A DNA stretch of 64,000 nucleotides from Paguma larvata (taxonomy: Eukaryota > Chordata > Mammalia > Carnivora > Viverridae), in the NCBI GenBank assembly GCA_030068075.1, contig CM057843.1, positions 17,317,370 to 17,381,369 on the forward strand, in the 5' to 3' direction. Positions 20,520 to 31,164 of the stretch are shown one piece after another. The position numbers and the translations under genes are program-made. How positions within the stretch are numbered: the first letter of the stretch is position 1; the number at the start of each line of letters is the position of its first letter. The notes under the pieces are model-generated. The model was not told the origin of the DNA, made no database searches, and saw only the letters and a list, made by a program, of their open reading frames with translations.

Positions 20520-21330
20520 CTTGAAATCCAAGGAGCCCCCGGGGCGCCGAGATCCAGGTCGGCGGTTCCCTGGAGCAGCTCTGGAAGCCCTCGATGAAGA
20601 CTTCTTTGCCAGCCTCCACTTCCCATCCCATTAATGATATCTCTGCCGTGAGGGCAAGGACGTCGGGGCCGGGTGGCGGAACCCGACGGCTGTGGGCGGA
20701 CGTGGGAAGGTTTCCTATGAACCATCAAAAAACTTTTCCCAGCCAGAAAGAAGAACGCAGCATTAGGGGACATTGCTCTGACGTGGTGACGTGAGCCTGA
20801 GGACAGGAATAAGCTGCAGTTTTTCCCCCAAATTAAGCTTCGAGGCATCTCAGGAGTTCGTGCCTTTTTTTCCTCTTGAGGAACGCTGGATTTTGTCCGG
20901 ATCGAATACGCGACGGGTAGGGACACCCACAGAGGTGCAGGGAATGCGCCTGGTCCCTGCTCAGAGGCCACTTGGCAAGGGCTCCCGCTCTTGAGTCACC
21001 TTGGGTTTCCCTGGTCTCTGGTCAGCAGCCTGAGCCACTCGCCGCCTCCTACCGAGAATCTTGCAAACACACACGCGCTTCCCACACGGAGGCCAGTTGT
21101 ACCGCGAGTACGGTGGGCGAGTCTGAGAAGGAATTCACCCGCCCGCCAGCCTCGTCCTTTCCGACGGCTATCTAAGCCACGGGCTCAGAAGTGCACTGGC
21201 TGCAGGGAGATCAGTATCCCGTGACCCCGTGTGCCACACCGTGTGTCCCCTGGCTCCCCAGAGCCTTCCCTGCGTGAGCGGGCCCACGTGCACGCGCGTG
21301 TGCACACCCACGGGTGCCTTTGTGCACGTC
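20520..21330. promoter_or_regulatory. CpG-rich patch, candidate regulatory DNA
   Basis: CpG dinucleotides are visibly clustered here (CCCGGGGCGCCGAG, GGTCGGCGG, ACGCGACGGG, CCGCGAGTACGG, CGCCCGCC, CACGCGCGTG) against a CpG-poor background. It contains two TGACGTG bZIP motifs (20779-20785 and 20787-20793) and an alternating purine-pyrimidine run at 21285-21307. A 183-residue minus-strand frame overlaps 20420-20971 but shows no recognisable domain. No TATA box or splice pair was confirmed. Confidence 0.4.
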
Positions 21331-21717
21331 TCTGAGTTCTTGGCCATCCTTTAGGGGGAAGAGTGGGTGCTTCCCTGGATCTTAGTCCCCCTGCCATTTT
21401 CGTATTGGGAGACACCCCGTGGCTCATAACTGTGACACGCTGACTTGAAAAAGAAAGCCCAGGAGACGCAGATGCTGGTACCAGTGATGCCTCACTGACG
21501 TGCCTCCCTTAAGGCTTTCCTCCACCGGGAAGCTGTGATTAGCACACTGAGACTGACCTGGCTTCCCATCCTGGTCTGCCCAGTGCTGCAGGAGGGCTGG
21601 CAATGGTACTGTCTAGGGTGCCTTCCAACCCCGAAGTTTCAGGAGTCTGTGATTACCTAGTATTTGTGAAACCGACATAGGGTCTTTTGTGCGCACAAAG
21701 AGAAACAGAAGGAGGCT
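21331..21717. other. Unique DNA
   Basis: Mixed composition with no recognised element. Confidence 0.4.
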
Positions 21718-21870
21718 TTGGCTCAACAATTCCTAGGCATTTATCCTAAACAGAGACTCTAACACGTGTGCAAAGCTGTAGGTATAAGAATGTTCACCGC
21801 AGTGTTATTTATGGTAGCAAAGAATTGGAAAACCTCAGGACCCAGCAATAAAAGGCTGGTTAACTCAGCA
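21718..21870 (+). mobile_element. L1 fragment (old L1M type)
   Basis: CAACAATTCCTAGGCATTTA, AAGAATGTTCACCGCAGTG and AGCAAAGAATTGGAAAACC follow the L1 3' region. Only ~150 bp survive. Confidence 0.65.
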
Positions 21871-22775
21871 TTTCCCAAAATGTGTTCTGTGATATGAATG
21901 GGTATGACTTGGTGGGTGGGGGGGGAGCGGAAAGAAGAAGGAGGTTTTGACATTCCGTGGTCACAAATTAAAAAAAAAACAAACCATCACCTTAAATAAA
22001 GAACAAAGTCACAAAGATTTCTCTAATGTGGATTTTCACTGGCCTTTTAGGCAGCATATATTAAGCACTCAATAAAATCTGGTAAATGATTGAGCAGAAA
22101 ATATTTCGAGTCAGGGGGATAAAAGCTGTTTGCTTCATTTTTTTTCTTTTTAAGTCATGGAACATTGTGCCTCTCCATATGGTTTTCGTTTATAGAACTT
22201 AAAAAATAAAGGGTCTATGTTTATTTCTGTCTTTATTTATTTCCAGCATTTTTTCCAGGAAAAGATTTGACGTCGGGGAGCAGGATTACACCTTATAAAG
22301 TTCCTGGAGGTTGAAGGATCCTGCCTCAGGCACTCTTCAAATTCAGGACCCTAGGCCTGGAGGAGGGGTAAGCAACGGAATATATTGTTCGTGTCCCTGT
22401 CCAAAAGCGCCTTCTGTTTCCTATAAAAATGATCAGTTCGGAATGGAAATTTATTTTCGTTTGGAATCCCGGGTCTCAGAATCTTCAACTAGCACCTACT
22501 GACACTACAACTTTTCACAGGAAGTACGTGCATTCTAAACAAGACCAGGGGTATTTATAGCATTTATCACTACAAGCCTGCCTTCCTAGGCTCTGCTCCA
22601 GATTCGTGTTCTTCCTGGTGCGCAGGGCTGGACCACATGTGAGTTAGAAAGACGTCTTTGTGTTCCTGGCCCAAGACTTAAATCTGAAAGTAAACATAAT
22701 ATATGGTGGAATCAAGAGTTTATAAACAACAGGCTGGAGCGAAAGACCCAAAGCAAAAAATGTCGTTGGCCACAG
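21871..22775. other. Unique DNA, AT-rich
   Basis: 900 bp of moderately AT-rich DNA. It includes a poly-A run near 21970 and a T-rich stretch near 22138-22152. No gene recognised. Confidence 0.45.
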
Positions 22776-22779
22776 CAGT

Positions 22780-23215
22780 GCTGGTTGACATTTCCTGAGT
22801 GCTTTGGGTGTGCCAGCGTCGTTCCAAGTGGCTTTGTATGGATCGATTCATAATTCTTATACCAGTACCACGAGGGGAGTACCATAGTTACCCCTATTGT
22901 ACACCTCAGGAAAACTAAAACAGAGAGGTGCACGCAGCTAATGATGGAATTAAGGGGCACCTCACTGGTTCAGTGGGTTAAGCCTCCGACTTCGGCTCAG
23001 GTCACGATCTCACCCTTTGTGAGTTTGAGCCTCACATGAGGCTCGCTGCTGTCAGCGCAGAGCCGGCTTCGAAACCTCTGTCCCCCTCTTTCTCTCTCTG
23101 CCTCTCTCCTGCTCACACACTCTCTCTTTCTCTCTCAAAACTCAACATTAAAAAAAAATTAATGATAGAACTAACATTTACACCAGGCTCTCTGTCTACA
23201 GAGTCCTTGCACTTA
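22780..23215 (-). mobile_element. MIR, split by a SINE
   Basis: Reversed MIR: ACATTTCCTGAGTGCTTTG, GTGCCAGCGTCGTTCC, CACCTCAGGAAAACTAAAAC, then, after the SINE, CAGGCTCTCTGTCTACAGAG. Confidence 0.7.
22954..23159 (+). mobile_element. CAN-SINE, complete
   Basis: Plus-strand copy inside MIR with TSD TAATGATGGAATTAA (22939-22953) and TAATGATAGAACTAA (23160-23174). Confidence 0.92.
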
Positions 23216-23299
23216 CCTGGTGTGTGGTGCCATCACATAACTGAACCTCGATTAGTGATCTTAAAAACCGTTTGCTAGAAATGTCGTGAATTTATGGTA

Positions 23300-23640
23300 C
23301 AAATTGATGAATCTTTATAAAGTGAACGCACCTGGTTAGCTACCGCCCAGGTCACAAAAGAGAACATTAGCTAGATAGAGGCTAGAAACCTGAGTGTTGC
23401 TCTCTGAGAATCACTGTTTTGACTTTTATCGCCGTAAATTACTTTCCCCTGTTTTTGAACTTTATGTAAGTGGTATCATAAAGTATATGCTCTTTTTGGT
23501 CTGGCTTTCTTCCACTGGCGATCGTATCTGTGAGGTTCATCCATGTTTCTCTTCATTTCTGTCTCAAGGAGAGAAAGAATTCTTGTATAGCCCATGAGCC
23601 AAGAAGAATTTTTATATTTTTAATGGCTGTAAAAGCCATT
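23300..23640 (-). mobile_element. L1 3' region (L1M type)
   Basis: Antisense L1 tail: TATAAAGTGAACGCACC, CACCGCCCAGGTC-like text, CCTGTTTTTGAACTTTATG and GAGGTTCATCCATG. The same segment recurs, partly inverted, at 25495-25700. Confidence 0.75.
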
Positions 23641-23705
23641 ATTTTATTTTGTTTTATTTTATTTTATTTCGTTTTATTTTATTTTATTTTATTTTAATTT
23701 ATTTT
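23636..23705. repeat. (TTTTA)n microsatellite
   Basis: About 13 imperfect TTTTA units with two TTTCG/TTTTG interruptions at the poly-T end of a minus-strand SINE; an expanded SINE A-tail. Confidence 0.85.
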
Positions 23706-23913
23706 AAATGTTTATTTATTTTTGAGAGAGAGAGAAAGAGAGAACACAAGTGGGGGACGGGCAAAGAGAGAGAGGGAGACACAGATTCTGAAGCAGGCTC
23801 CAGGCTCTGAGCTGTCAGCACAGAGCCCTACTTGGGGCTCGAACCCACAAACCACGAGATCATGACCTGAGTTGAAGTCAGACACTTAACCGACTGAGCC
23901 ACCCAGGCCCTCC
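23706..23913 (-). mobile_element. CAN-SINE, complete
   Basis: Minus-strand copy ending GAGCCACCCAGGCCCTCCC. It carries the (TTTTA)n tail expansion to its left. Confidence 0.92.
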
Positions 23914-24141
23914 CGGAAAACATTTCTAAAGAATAATATTTTGTGATATGCAAATTATATGAGATTCGTATTTCGGTGTTCGTAAGTTCTAGAAACAGCC
24001 AGGCTCACTCACTTACGGGTTGTCTGGGGCTCCTTTTACACTGTAACAGCAGAGATAAGGACTCATGACCGAAACAATAAAGCCTAAAATGTTTACTATC
24101 TGACCCTGTACAGAAAAAGTTTGTTTATTGAACTTTGCTGC
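23914..24141. mobile_element. MER20-like hAT element
   Basis: ATTTTGTGATATGCAAATTATATGA, AACAGCCAGGCTCACTC, GCCTAAAATGTTTACTATC and CAGAAAAAGTTTG correspond to the widespread ~220-bp hAT MITE I recall as MER20. The family name is from memory. Confidence 0.65.
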
Positions 24142-24142
24142 A

Positions 24143-24472
24143 GATCATGTCCCCCAAATTCCTTTGTTGAAATCTTAATGTGTAACGTGATGGTATTAAG
24201 AGATGGGGCCTTTGGTTGGTGACGAGGTCTTGAAGATGGAGCCTGGTATGGGATTCGTGCGTTTATAAAAGAGGCCCCCCCAGAGCTCCCTCATCCCTCC
24301 CACCTTGTGAGGTTAGAGTGAGAATATAGACAACCAGGAAGCGAGCCCTCACCAAAGACCAAATCTTCTAGCACCGTGTTCCTGGACTTCTCAACCGCCA
24401 GAACCATAAGAAATGAAGTTCTGTCTATAAGCTACCTGTCTGTGGTATTTCGTTTTAGCAGCTTGAGTGCAC
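24143..24472 (+). mobile_element. MST-type MaLR solo LTR
   Basis: Clear LTR order: CATGTCCCCCAAATTCC, GATGGTATTAAGAGATGGGG, TATAAAAGAGGCCCC (TATA region), GAAGCGAGCCCTCACC, ACTTCTCAACCGCCAGAACC, then AAATGAAGTTCTGTC. It interrupts the L1 nest. Confidence 0.85.
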
Positions 24473-24474
24473 CC

Positions 24475-25259
24475 ATCACCTGCTATATAGTGTTCCAAGG
24501 TGTGAATGAACTATCATTTATTATCTCCTCAAGTGCTGATAGACTTCTGAAGTGTTTCCAGTTGGGGGCTATAATAATCAGTGATGCATGTACTACCCTC
24601 TTGTACCTTCCTTTTGATACATACATGTACACATTTCTATTGCTTTACCTAAATATTGACATGCTAGGTAAGTGAATAATATGTTTAATTTTATCAGGTA
24701 CTATCAAACAGTTTTCCAGAGTGCCCCAGTCTCCATTGCTGTCAGTAACATATGTGACAACTTTATTATAAATCAGATGGTTCGTAATCATGTGACTCTG
24801 TCTCTGAACCCTCTCTTCCATTTCACTGATTAATGTGCTTATACTTATATTAGCAAACTACAGTCTTTATCACTGTAACCTTTATAAAAGTTTAATGATC
24901 TTTATTCTTTTCCAGCAGTGGCTGTTCTCAGCCCTCTGCATTTCCATGTAAAGTTTAGAATGAGCTTGTCAATTTCCACAAAAATAAGATCTGCTGGGAT
25001 TTTGGTGGGGGTTGCATTAAATATATAGATCAAGTTTGGGGCGCCTGGGTGGTTCAGTCAGTTGAGTTCTGACTTCGGCTCTGATCATGATCTCACAGTT
25101 CATGAGTTCAAACTCCACATCAGGCTCTCTGCTGTCAGCATGGGGCCTGCTTCGAATCCTCTGTCCCTCTCTCTCTCTCTGAACCTCCCTCCTCTTTAAA
25201 CCTACTCTCCTTCCTCTGCACCTCCCCCACTGACATACTCTCTCTCTCTCTCTCAAAAA

Positions 25260-25298
<39 letters not shown>

Positions 25299-25490
25299 GT
25301 GTATAGATCGATCAGTTTCAAGAAAACAAGACATGGTAACAATATTGAATCTTCCAATCCATGAACATGGTACTTCCTTCCACTTAACTGTCAGTAATTG
25401 TGTGTCCCCTTCAATATAGAAATCTCGAATATCTTTCTTTGGGCATTCCTTAGGTATCTGATGTTTTAAAAGTCTTTTGAGCCACATCTC
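24475..25490 (-). mobile_element. L1 ORF2/3' region, split by a SINE
   Basis: Antisense L1: TTTAGAATGAGCTTGTCAATTTCC, CTGCTGGGATTTTGG, then after the SINE CAATATTGAATCTTCCAATCC and ATGAACATGGTA. These belong to the ORF2 3' part. Multiple lesions; no open reverse transcriptase frame. Confidence 0.8.
25038..25298 (+). mobile_element. CAN-SINE with (AAAT)n tail
   Basis: Plus-strand copy with an extra CT-rich segment in its body and an uninterrupted (AAAT)n tail of roughly ten units at 25256-25298. Flanks TATAGATC at 25024-25031 and 25302-25309 form the TSD. Confidence 0.92.
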
Positions 25491-25494
25491 TTCT

Positions 25495-25700
25495 TGAATT
25501 CTCCAAATTCCAAACCTCTCTGATAATCACTATCCTTGACCTTTGCACCATAAATTAGTTTGGCCTGTTTTTGAACTTTTAATAAGTAACGATATGGATG
25601 AACCTCACAGATACAGTGGCTATTCTCAGTGGTGAGTGGAAGCAAGCCAGATCAAAAGGAGCATATACTTTGTGATTCCATTTATATAAAGTTCAAAGCA
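25495..25700. mobile_element. L1 3' fragment with internal inversion
   Basis: 25501-25580 is minus-strand L1 (CCTGTTTTTGAACTTTT). 25588-25697 is the adjoining L1 segment in the opposite orientation, ending TATATAAAGTTCAAAGC. Joining is at the shared TTTGAACTTT. Confidence 0.75.
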
Positions 25701-28614
25701 GCTCTCCTCCCTGGCCCCGAGAACCTCTAGAACACCCTTCTCCACAACATATCAGTCCACCTTTTCTGAAATGTCCTCTTTGCTTTTCCCATCTATTAGG
25801 ATTCCAATTACATTTGAAATTCAGAAAAAAAGTTCCATCTTCCACTCGAAACCGTCCCAGCCCTCTCCAGTGCTGCATTAATGCCCCATGGCCCTCAGTT
25901 AGTGACACCTGTTATTTGTGTTGCTTATTTACTAGTTAACGATCCTCTACGACTGCCTTTTTCGGGAATAATTCAACACACGACGTTTGATAGCTTGTCT
26001 CCCCGAAAGTTCACAGTCACTGAAGATAAGCATAAATTATCTTTTCATTTAGTAGTCTTCGAGTATTTTCAGAGTAATGCGTTCACAAGGAACTTAATGC
26101 TAGCTCCGTATTTGACTGAATCCTAAATTCATTTCCCTGTACACAGTTTCACTGGAGATTGATTTCCTATTCTTTCTGTAGCTGATTCATGCATGATACA
26201 CATAATAACTCATGGGTTAAAAATGGTTTAATGCTTTAAAGCTAAACTTTTCAGTGAATTAAGAGAAACATATTTTTTGTTTTCTTCTTTCTTTCTTTTT
26301 GATGAAAGACGAAGGCAGCTCGTTCAAAAAGAGACTTTGAAAAAAACCACTTTATCATTTACCCTTTTTTTTCTTTTTAGCTTCTAAAGTCCTGCTGAAT
26401 GATGCCATGAAGTTATAGAAGATGCAAATCCGTTATCCATAATTTGCAGTTGTTGACATGCAGGACACCCCCTGTGTGTATTAATAAATCAGTTTTCAAA
26501 ATGCCAACCAGCATATTTCTTGGCTTACAAACGACAATAGTGGCCTGTATGACCCAAATAATTTGTTTCCTCAATTGAAAAATCCTTAGATGTAGTCAAG
26601 CAGATTTAGAAGTGAGAAAAGCAGAAGTACAGAGAGAAGGAAGAGGGAAATGGCCAGATTACAACTGGAACCTGTTTTGCTCTCGCGTTGGCTTCCATGA
26701 ATTGGGATTAGGCCAAATGACGAGGGGGAAAATGTTAGGAAGATTGAGCTTTTAACAATGGAGATTTTGTGGAGAGTCTATCCACAGATCATTCGGGGCT
26801 TATGTTTTGTTTTTAAAAAAAAAAAATCACACCACAACAACCAGCCTGATCCCACAAAATGCTCCCAGCAGCTGGCTCCTGCAGATAAGGCAGAAGTATT
26901 TCACAGTCTAATACTAATCATATTTGAGCATTTCGAGTTAGATTGGACTATACTTTTTTTCTCTCTCTCTCATAATATTTACTTTTAAGTTCAAAGCAAG
27001 AACTCATTATATATATGAAAGATCCTCTCAAGTCTAAAATACAAAACAGAAAGCAGCAAGGGTACAGTATAAGGGAGGGAGTAGGAGTCAGAGAGGGCTC
27101 GCGTCTCTCCCTCTCCAATAGACGCGATGGTCACTAATGTTGGGATTCTTATTAATATCCAGGCTCCCCCAGCTGATACCCACTTGAGTTCAGGGAGGCT
27201 GCGTCCAGGGCTGCCAGACCTCTGGGGTGGGGAAATAAAGTTCAACGGCTAGCAGTGTCCTAGGATGTTCTAGGATGTCACAAAGGGGACGACCCAAGGG
27301 GGACGAGACACGTTTGGAATCATGGTGATCAGCTTCATCCTTTGCCAGCCCTCCAGCTCCCACGCTCCCTTCAGTAAGGAGTCCTGTAATTCTGCATCCT
27401 CTGGGCATCATTTCCTCCAACCATCGTTGGAAAAGAAACTGCAGTCTGTGCTGGAAAGGTTCATTACGATTAGTTTCCTTGTCTTGAAACCATGTCTTCC
27501 CAGTCTGGTTCATGTTATGGGCAGCATATGTTTTCCTTCCTGTGGATTAGACCAGGTATAAGTCAATGGCTGCAAGCTAAAAACAAATTTCCATCCTTAA
27601 ATTACGTCAACGTGCAGGTGACAGTTGGCCATCTTTCATCTTTCCCACCGTACCGGCTTTTTCCTCCAAACTACCTCACTAAATCCCATTCTCCAATCCC
27701 AAGCCCACATTGGGATCAGAGGATGGAAAAAACAAACAAACAAACAAAGAAAAAACAAAACAAAACACCAACCTCATTGGCTAACCACTTTCCTACCACA
27801 CAGATGAAACTTAACGCCTTTATACCTTTATCCATGATTTTTCCTTCGGAGTTCTAAAGAGCTTTAACTCCTATTTCTCCTTGTTGAGCTCCTGGTTGTT
27901 ATTCAAGAACCATACCAACCAATATCTTCTCAGTGAAAATTTCCCCCCCAAATTCCTAGGAACAGAACTGTCTTTCTCCATTGTTCTTTCAGCCTTCTCC
28001 ATATACCACAATTGTGATACGTGGCAAATAATTTAATAATTATAAATCAGTTCAATGTCCACTCCTTCCAGATGGTTAGCACGATGGGAGGAGAACTTTT
28101 TTCAAGGACCTCTATGCCTCCATAACTTCTAACTATGGATGGCACACGGTGGATACACATGACGGCCCTGGATAAGTCTATGGGTGTCGGATGGATCGGT
28201 TGTTGCCTAGATGGAATTAGAGGAAGATTGTTGTATTGGTTTTCCATTGTTGGTAGGCAGTAGAGCCTGATTCCATTTTTTTCAGTGTTGGCTGATGGTG
28301 TTCGAGCAATACCCCCACACTGTTTCCTTTTCCGCCCCGCACATAGTCACCCTGATAAGAAGACCTGGGCGCTCTATCCTTTGGTGCTGGTGAGAAGATC
28401 AAACCAGGCACAGGAAGCTTCACCTGTCTCCACCCGCTTACCACCAGTGAATCTCGCGCCAGTCCCCTTACCCTCCTTTCTCAAGCCATTACTTGAGGAA
28501 TTACTCTGAAACCTCCAATACCTGAGTAACAAGCTTTCTGTATCCTTTTGGTATATGAGACATCGTTAGTCTTGGCATCTGAACCAAACTGTGGTTGGGA
28601 TTCCACCTTGTCTC
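25701..28614. other. Long SINE-free unique interval, candidate conserved DNA
   Basis: 2.9 kb with no interspersed repeat that I recognise. 26000-26620 is AT-rich and contains an octamer ATGCAAAT at 26422-26429 and a strong polypyrimidine tract ending in TTTTTAG at about 26362-26380. (CAAA)n lies at 27727-27767. Short frames (27190-27857, both strands) overlap and show no domain. Confidence 0.45.
27727..27767. repeat. (CAAA)n / (CAAAA)n simple repeat
   Basis: A-rich run of CAAA then CAAAA units. Confidence 0.85.
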
Positions 28615-29085
28615 TCTGGCTATAACCCACCATCACAAATTACCACCAACTGAGCGACTTAAAGCACAGATTTATTGTCGTGGGGTTCTGTGGGTCAGAG
28701 GTCCAATGTGGGTCTCGCTGGGAGACATCCCTTTCTGGAGGCTGTGGGAGAAAATCCATTTACTTGCCTTTCCCAATTTCTAGAGGTGGCCCGGATTCTT
28801 TGGCTCAGTCCCTCCTCCCCGCTCAAAGACACCAGTGGAGCTTTGCTCTGACCCCACCTCCATCATCACCCCTGTCTCCCTCTGACCACAGCCGAGGAAG
28901 GCTTGTCACCTTTGAAGATTCATCTGATTAGGGTGGGCTCACCCCAATGATCCAGTATAATCTTCTAATCTCAAGGTCTGTACCCTTCATCAATCATATC
29001 TGCAAAGTTCATTTTGTCACGGAACAACAGGTTCTGGAGATTAAGGTATGGACATCTTGAGGGTGGGGGGTACGCGTTGCTCTGC
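28615..29085 (-). mobile_element. MLT1/MaLR-type LTR
   Basis: Reverse-oriented LTR: ACAAATTACCACCAACTGAG, GCTTAAAGCACAGATTTATTG, GGGTCAGAGGTCCAATGTGG, TCTAGAGGTGGCCCGGATTC and ATCTCAAGGTCTGTACCC. Clearly the same family as 60268-60592 on the opposite strand. Confidence 0.75.
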
Positions 29086-29194
29086 TCGCCCAGAGTAAGC
29101 TAAAAAATATACATATGAATACTTGTCAGTCATTTGCTCTAGCTATGAGGTTGACCTTTACAAAAATGAAGTGAAATTGGGACTGGGAGAATCC

Positions 29195-29675
29195 GTATCG
29201 ACAATAACAGAAGCTCAAAGAAACAGAACCAACAGTGTGGATATAGAGGAAGAGATTTATCACGAGGAATTATGGGGCTCATGAGATTATGGAAGCCGAG
29301 AAGTCCCGCAGTCTGTTGTCGGCAAGCTGTAGACGCAGGGAAGCTGGAGGTGTCATTCGGTCCCAGTACAAAGTCCTGGGGAACCCAGAGGGTTCATGGT
29401 AGAAATCCCAGTCTGAGGGCAGGAGATGACCGATCTCCTGGTTTATCAGTCTGAGAGAAAAAGAGAATTCCATTTTCCTCTGCCTCCTTTCAGGCCCTCC
29501 GTGGATGTTTGGGGCCCACCCACGTTGGGAAGGGCAATCTTCTTTACTCAGCCTATCAACACAAATGCTCATCTCTCCTGGAAACATCTTCACCGACACT
29601 TCCAGAAATAACGTTTAGCCAAATATCGGGGCCCACCGTGAGCCAGTCAGGTTGACACTAAAATTTAAACCATCA
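29195..29675 (-). mobile_element. ERVL-type LTR
   Basis: Landmarks AGAAACAGAACCAACAG, TGGGGCTCATGAGATTATGG, GGGCAGGAGATGA, CCCACCCACGTTGGGAAGGG and a GTTGACACTAAAATTTAAACC end. The repeat is familiar but I am unsure of its exact name. Confidence 0.6.
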
Positions 29676-30474
29676 CAGGTAACATGATGGAGTCACGGTT
29701 TCTATGACCGTGTTACTTTTCATCAAGGATAACAGGTCACCCCTGAGTCTCTGTTTCCTGTGACCGACATGTCACGTGAGAGCGTTGGAGGGGTTGGGGC
29801 CCAGTCTTGCTTGGAAAACTGTTGAGTAGTGCTCGCATCAAAGGTGCTACTGGCTTTGGGGGCATCGCGGGCAGCCATGTGCGTCTGGTCCATGGGATTC
29901 CTACCTGGTGACGACACAGTGTTAGGCAGGTAGATAAGCATTGATTGGCTCTGTTCACTCAGCAGATCCAAGAGTTAAGATATTCTAACATGCCAGCTTT
30001 ACAAACAGAAACACAGATTAGAGAAGTTAGTTAAGTAAATTGCCCAAGGTGACTCTTTTAGTAAGTGATGGTTCTGGGAGGCAAAACAAGCTCCTGACTC
30101 CCAGGATGATGCTTCTCCCCACACAACCACCATGTCAAGACGTTTTGGGCCCTCTGCAGGGCTGGAGAGTGATGAGTGGGGTCTGAGCTCCGAGCCTCAG
30201 ATGGGGTGTGTGCCAAGTGGACCTCACAGGGAGACAGGACGTCCAGGCAGACCACGTCCACCTCGTGGTCTGTCACTTTTATTTGTAAGGTCTTGGGTTT
30301 CATGCTGCATTAATTTTCTGGAGGTGAGGCCCGGGGACCTTTATACACCATTGATTTCAAAGCAGAAGGCGCTGTTAGCCGGAATGTTTGAGCTCCTTAC
30401 AGCTCTGTTTACTCTCCTTCCAGAGTAAGACCTCTGCTGTATACTGAAGGCCCTAAATAGTGTCCTATTTTTTC
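29676..30474. other. Mostly unique DNA
   Basis: Contains a MIR relic (29985-30120) and a 9-bp perfect inverted repeat at 30248-30272. No gene recognised. Confidence 0.45.
29985..30120 (-). mobile_element. MIR
   Basis: Reversed MIR core: CTTTACAAACAGAAACAC, AAGTAAATTGCCCAAGGTGAC, AGTAAGTGATGG. Confidence 0.65.
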
Positions 30475-30477
30475 TAA

Positions 30478-30695
30478 TTTTTTTTAATGTTTATTTTACT
30501 TTTGAGAGAGAGACAGAGACAGAGAGAGAGAGTGCAAGCAGGGGAGGGGCAGAGAGGAGAGGGAGACACAGAATCTCAAGCAGGCTCCAGGCTCTAAACT
30601 GTCAGTACAGAGGTTGCTGCGGGGCTCGAACTCACGTGAGATCATGACCTGAGCCGAGGTCGGACACTTAACTGACTGAGCCGCCCAGGTGGCCC
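30478..30695 (-). mobile_element. CAN-SINE
   Basis: Minus-strand copy with small deletion between B box and head. Confidence 0.9.
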
Positions 30696-30748
30696 TTTCA
30701 GTTCCTCATTCTGCCCCCAATCTTTCCCCAGTGAAAGTTGTATTTACT

Positions 30749-30850
30749 GTATTTTTGTTTTGTTTCAGTAAATACCATGACGACAAATATTAACAAGGCA
30801 CAGTTGTCTCCATTCCCTATCCTGGTGGCCTCATGAAACCCTCCAAAATG
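30749..30850. repeat. Local repeat, copy A
   Basis: About 100 bp starting ATTTTTGTTTTG and containing AACAAGGCACA. It is similar (roughly 70 percent by eye) and collinear to 34854-34960. Confidence 0.5.
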
Positions 30851-30886
30851 TTTAAACCATAAAGAGCTATAAAAATATAAGTCATA

Positions 30887-31084
30887 GGGGTGCCTGGGCG
30901 GCTCAGTCGGCTGAGTGTCTGACTTCAGCTCAGGTCATGACCTCAGGGCTCGTGAGTTCGAGCCCCGCATCGGGCTCACAGCTCTCAGCCCAGAGCTCAC
31001 TTCAGAGCCTCTGTCCCCCTCTTTCTCTGTCCCTCCCCTGCTCATGCTCTCTCTTTCAAAAATGAATGAACATTTATAAAAAAA
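30887..31084 (+). mobile_element. CAN-SINE
   Basis: Plus-strand copy. Flanked by AAAAATAT on both sides, consistent with a short TSD. Confidence 0.9.
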
Positions 31085-31164
31085 TATCTGAGCCATGACC
31101 ATTATTAGGATGACGATATTATTTTTATGGTCATCCCCGCCTTCATGACCATTACTAGATGCAG

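Noticed and set aside
20420..20971. 183-residue minus-strand frame in the CpG-rich patch
   Set aside because: No recognisable domain, overlaps plus-strand frames of similar length, and no splice or promoter evidence.
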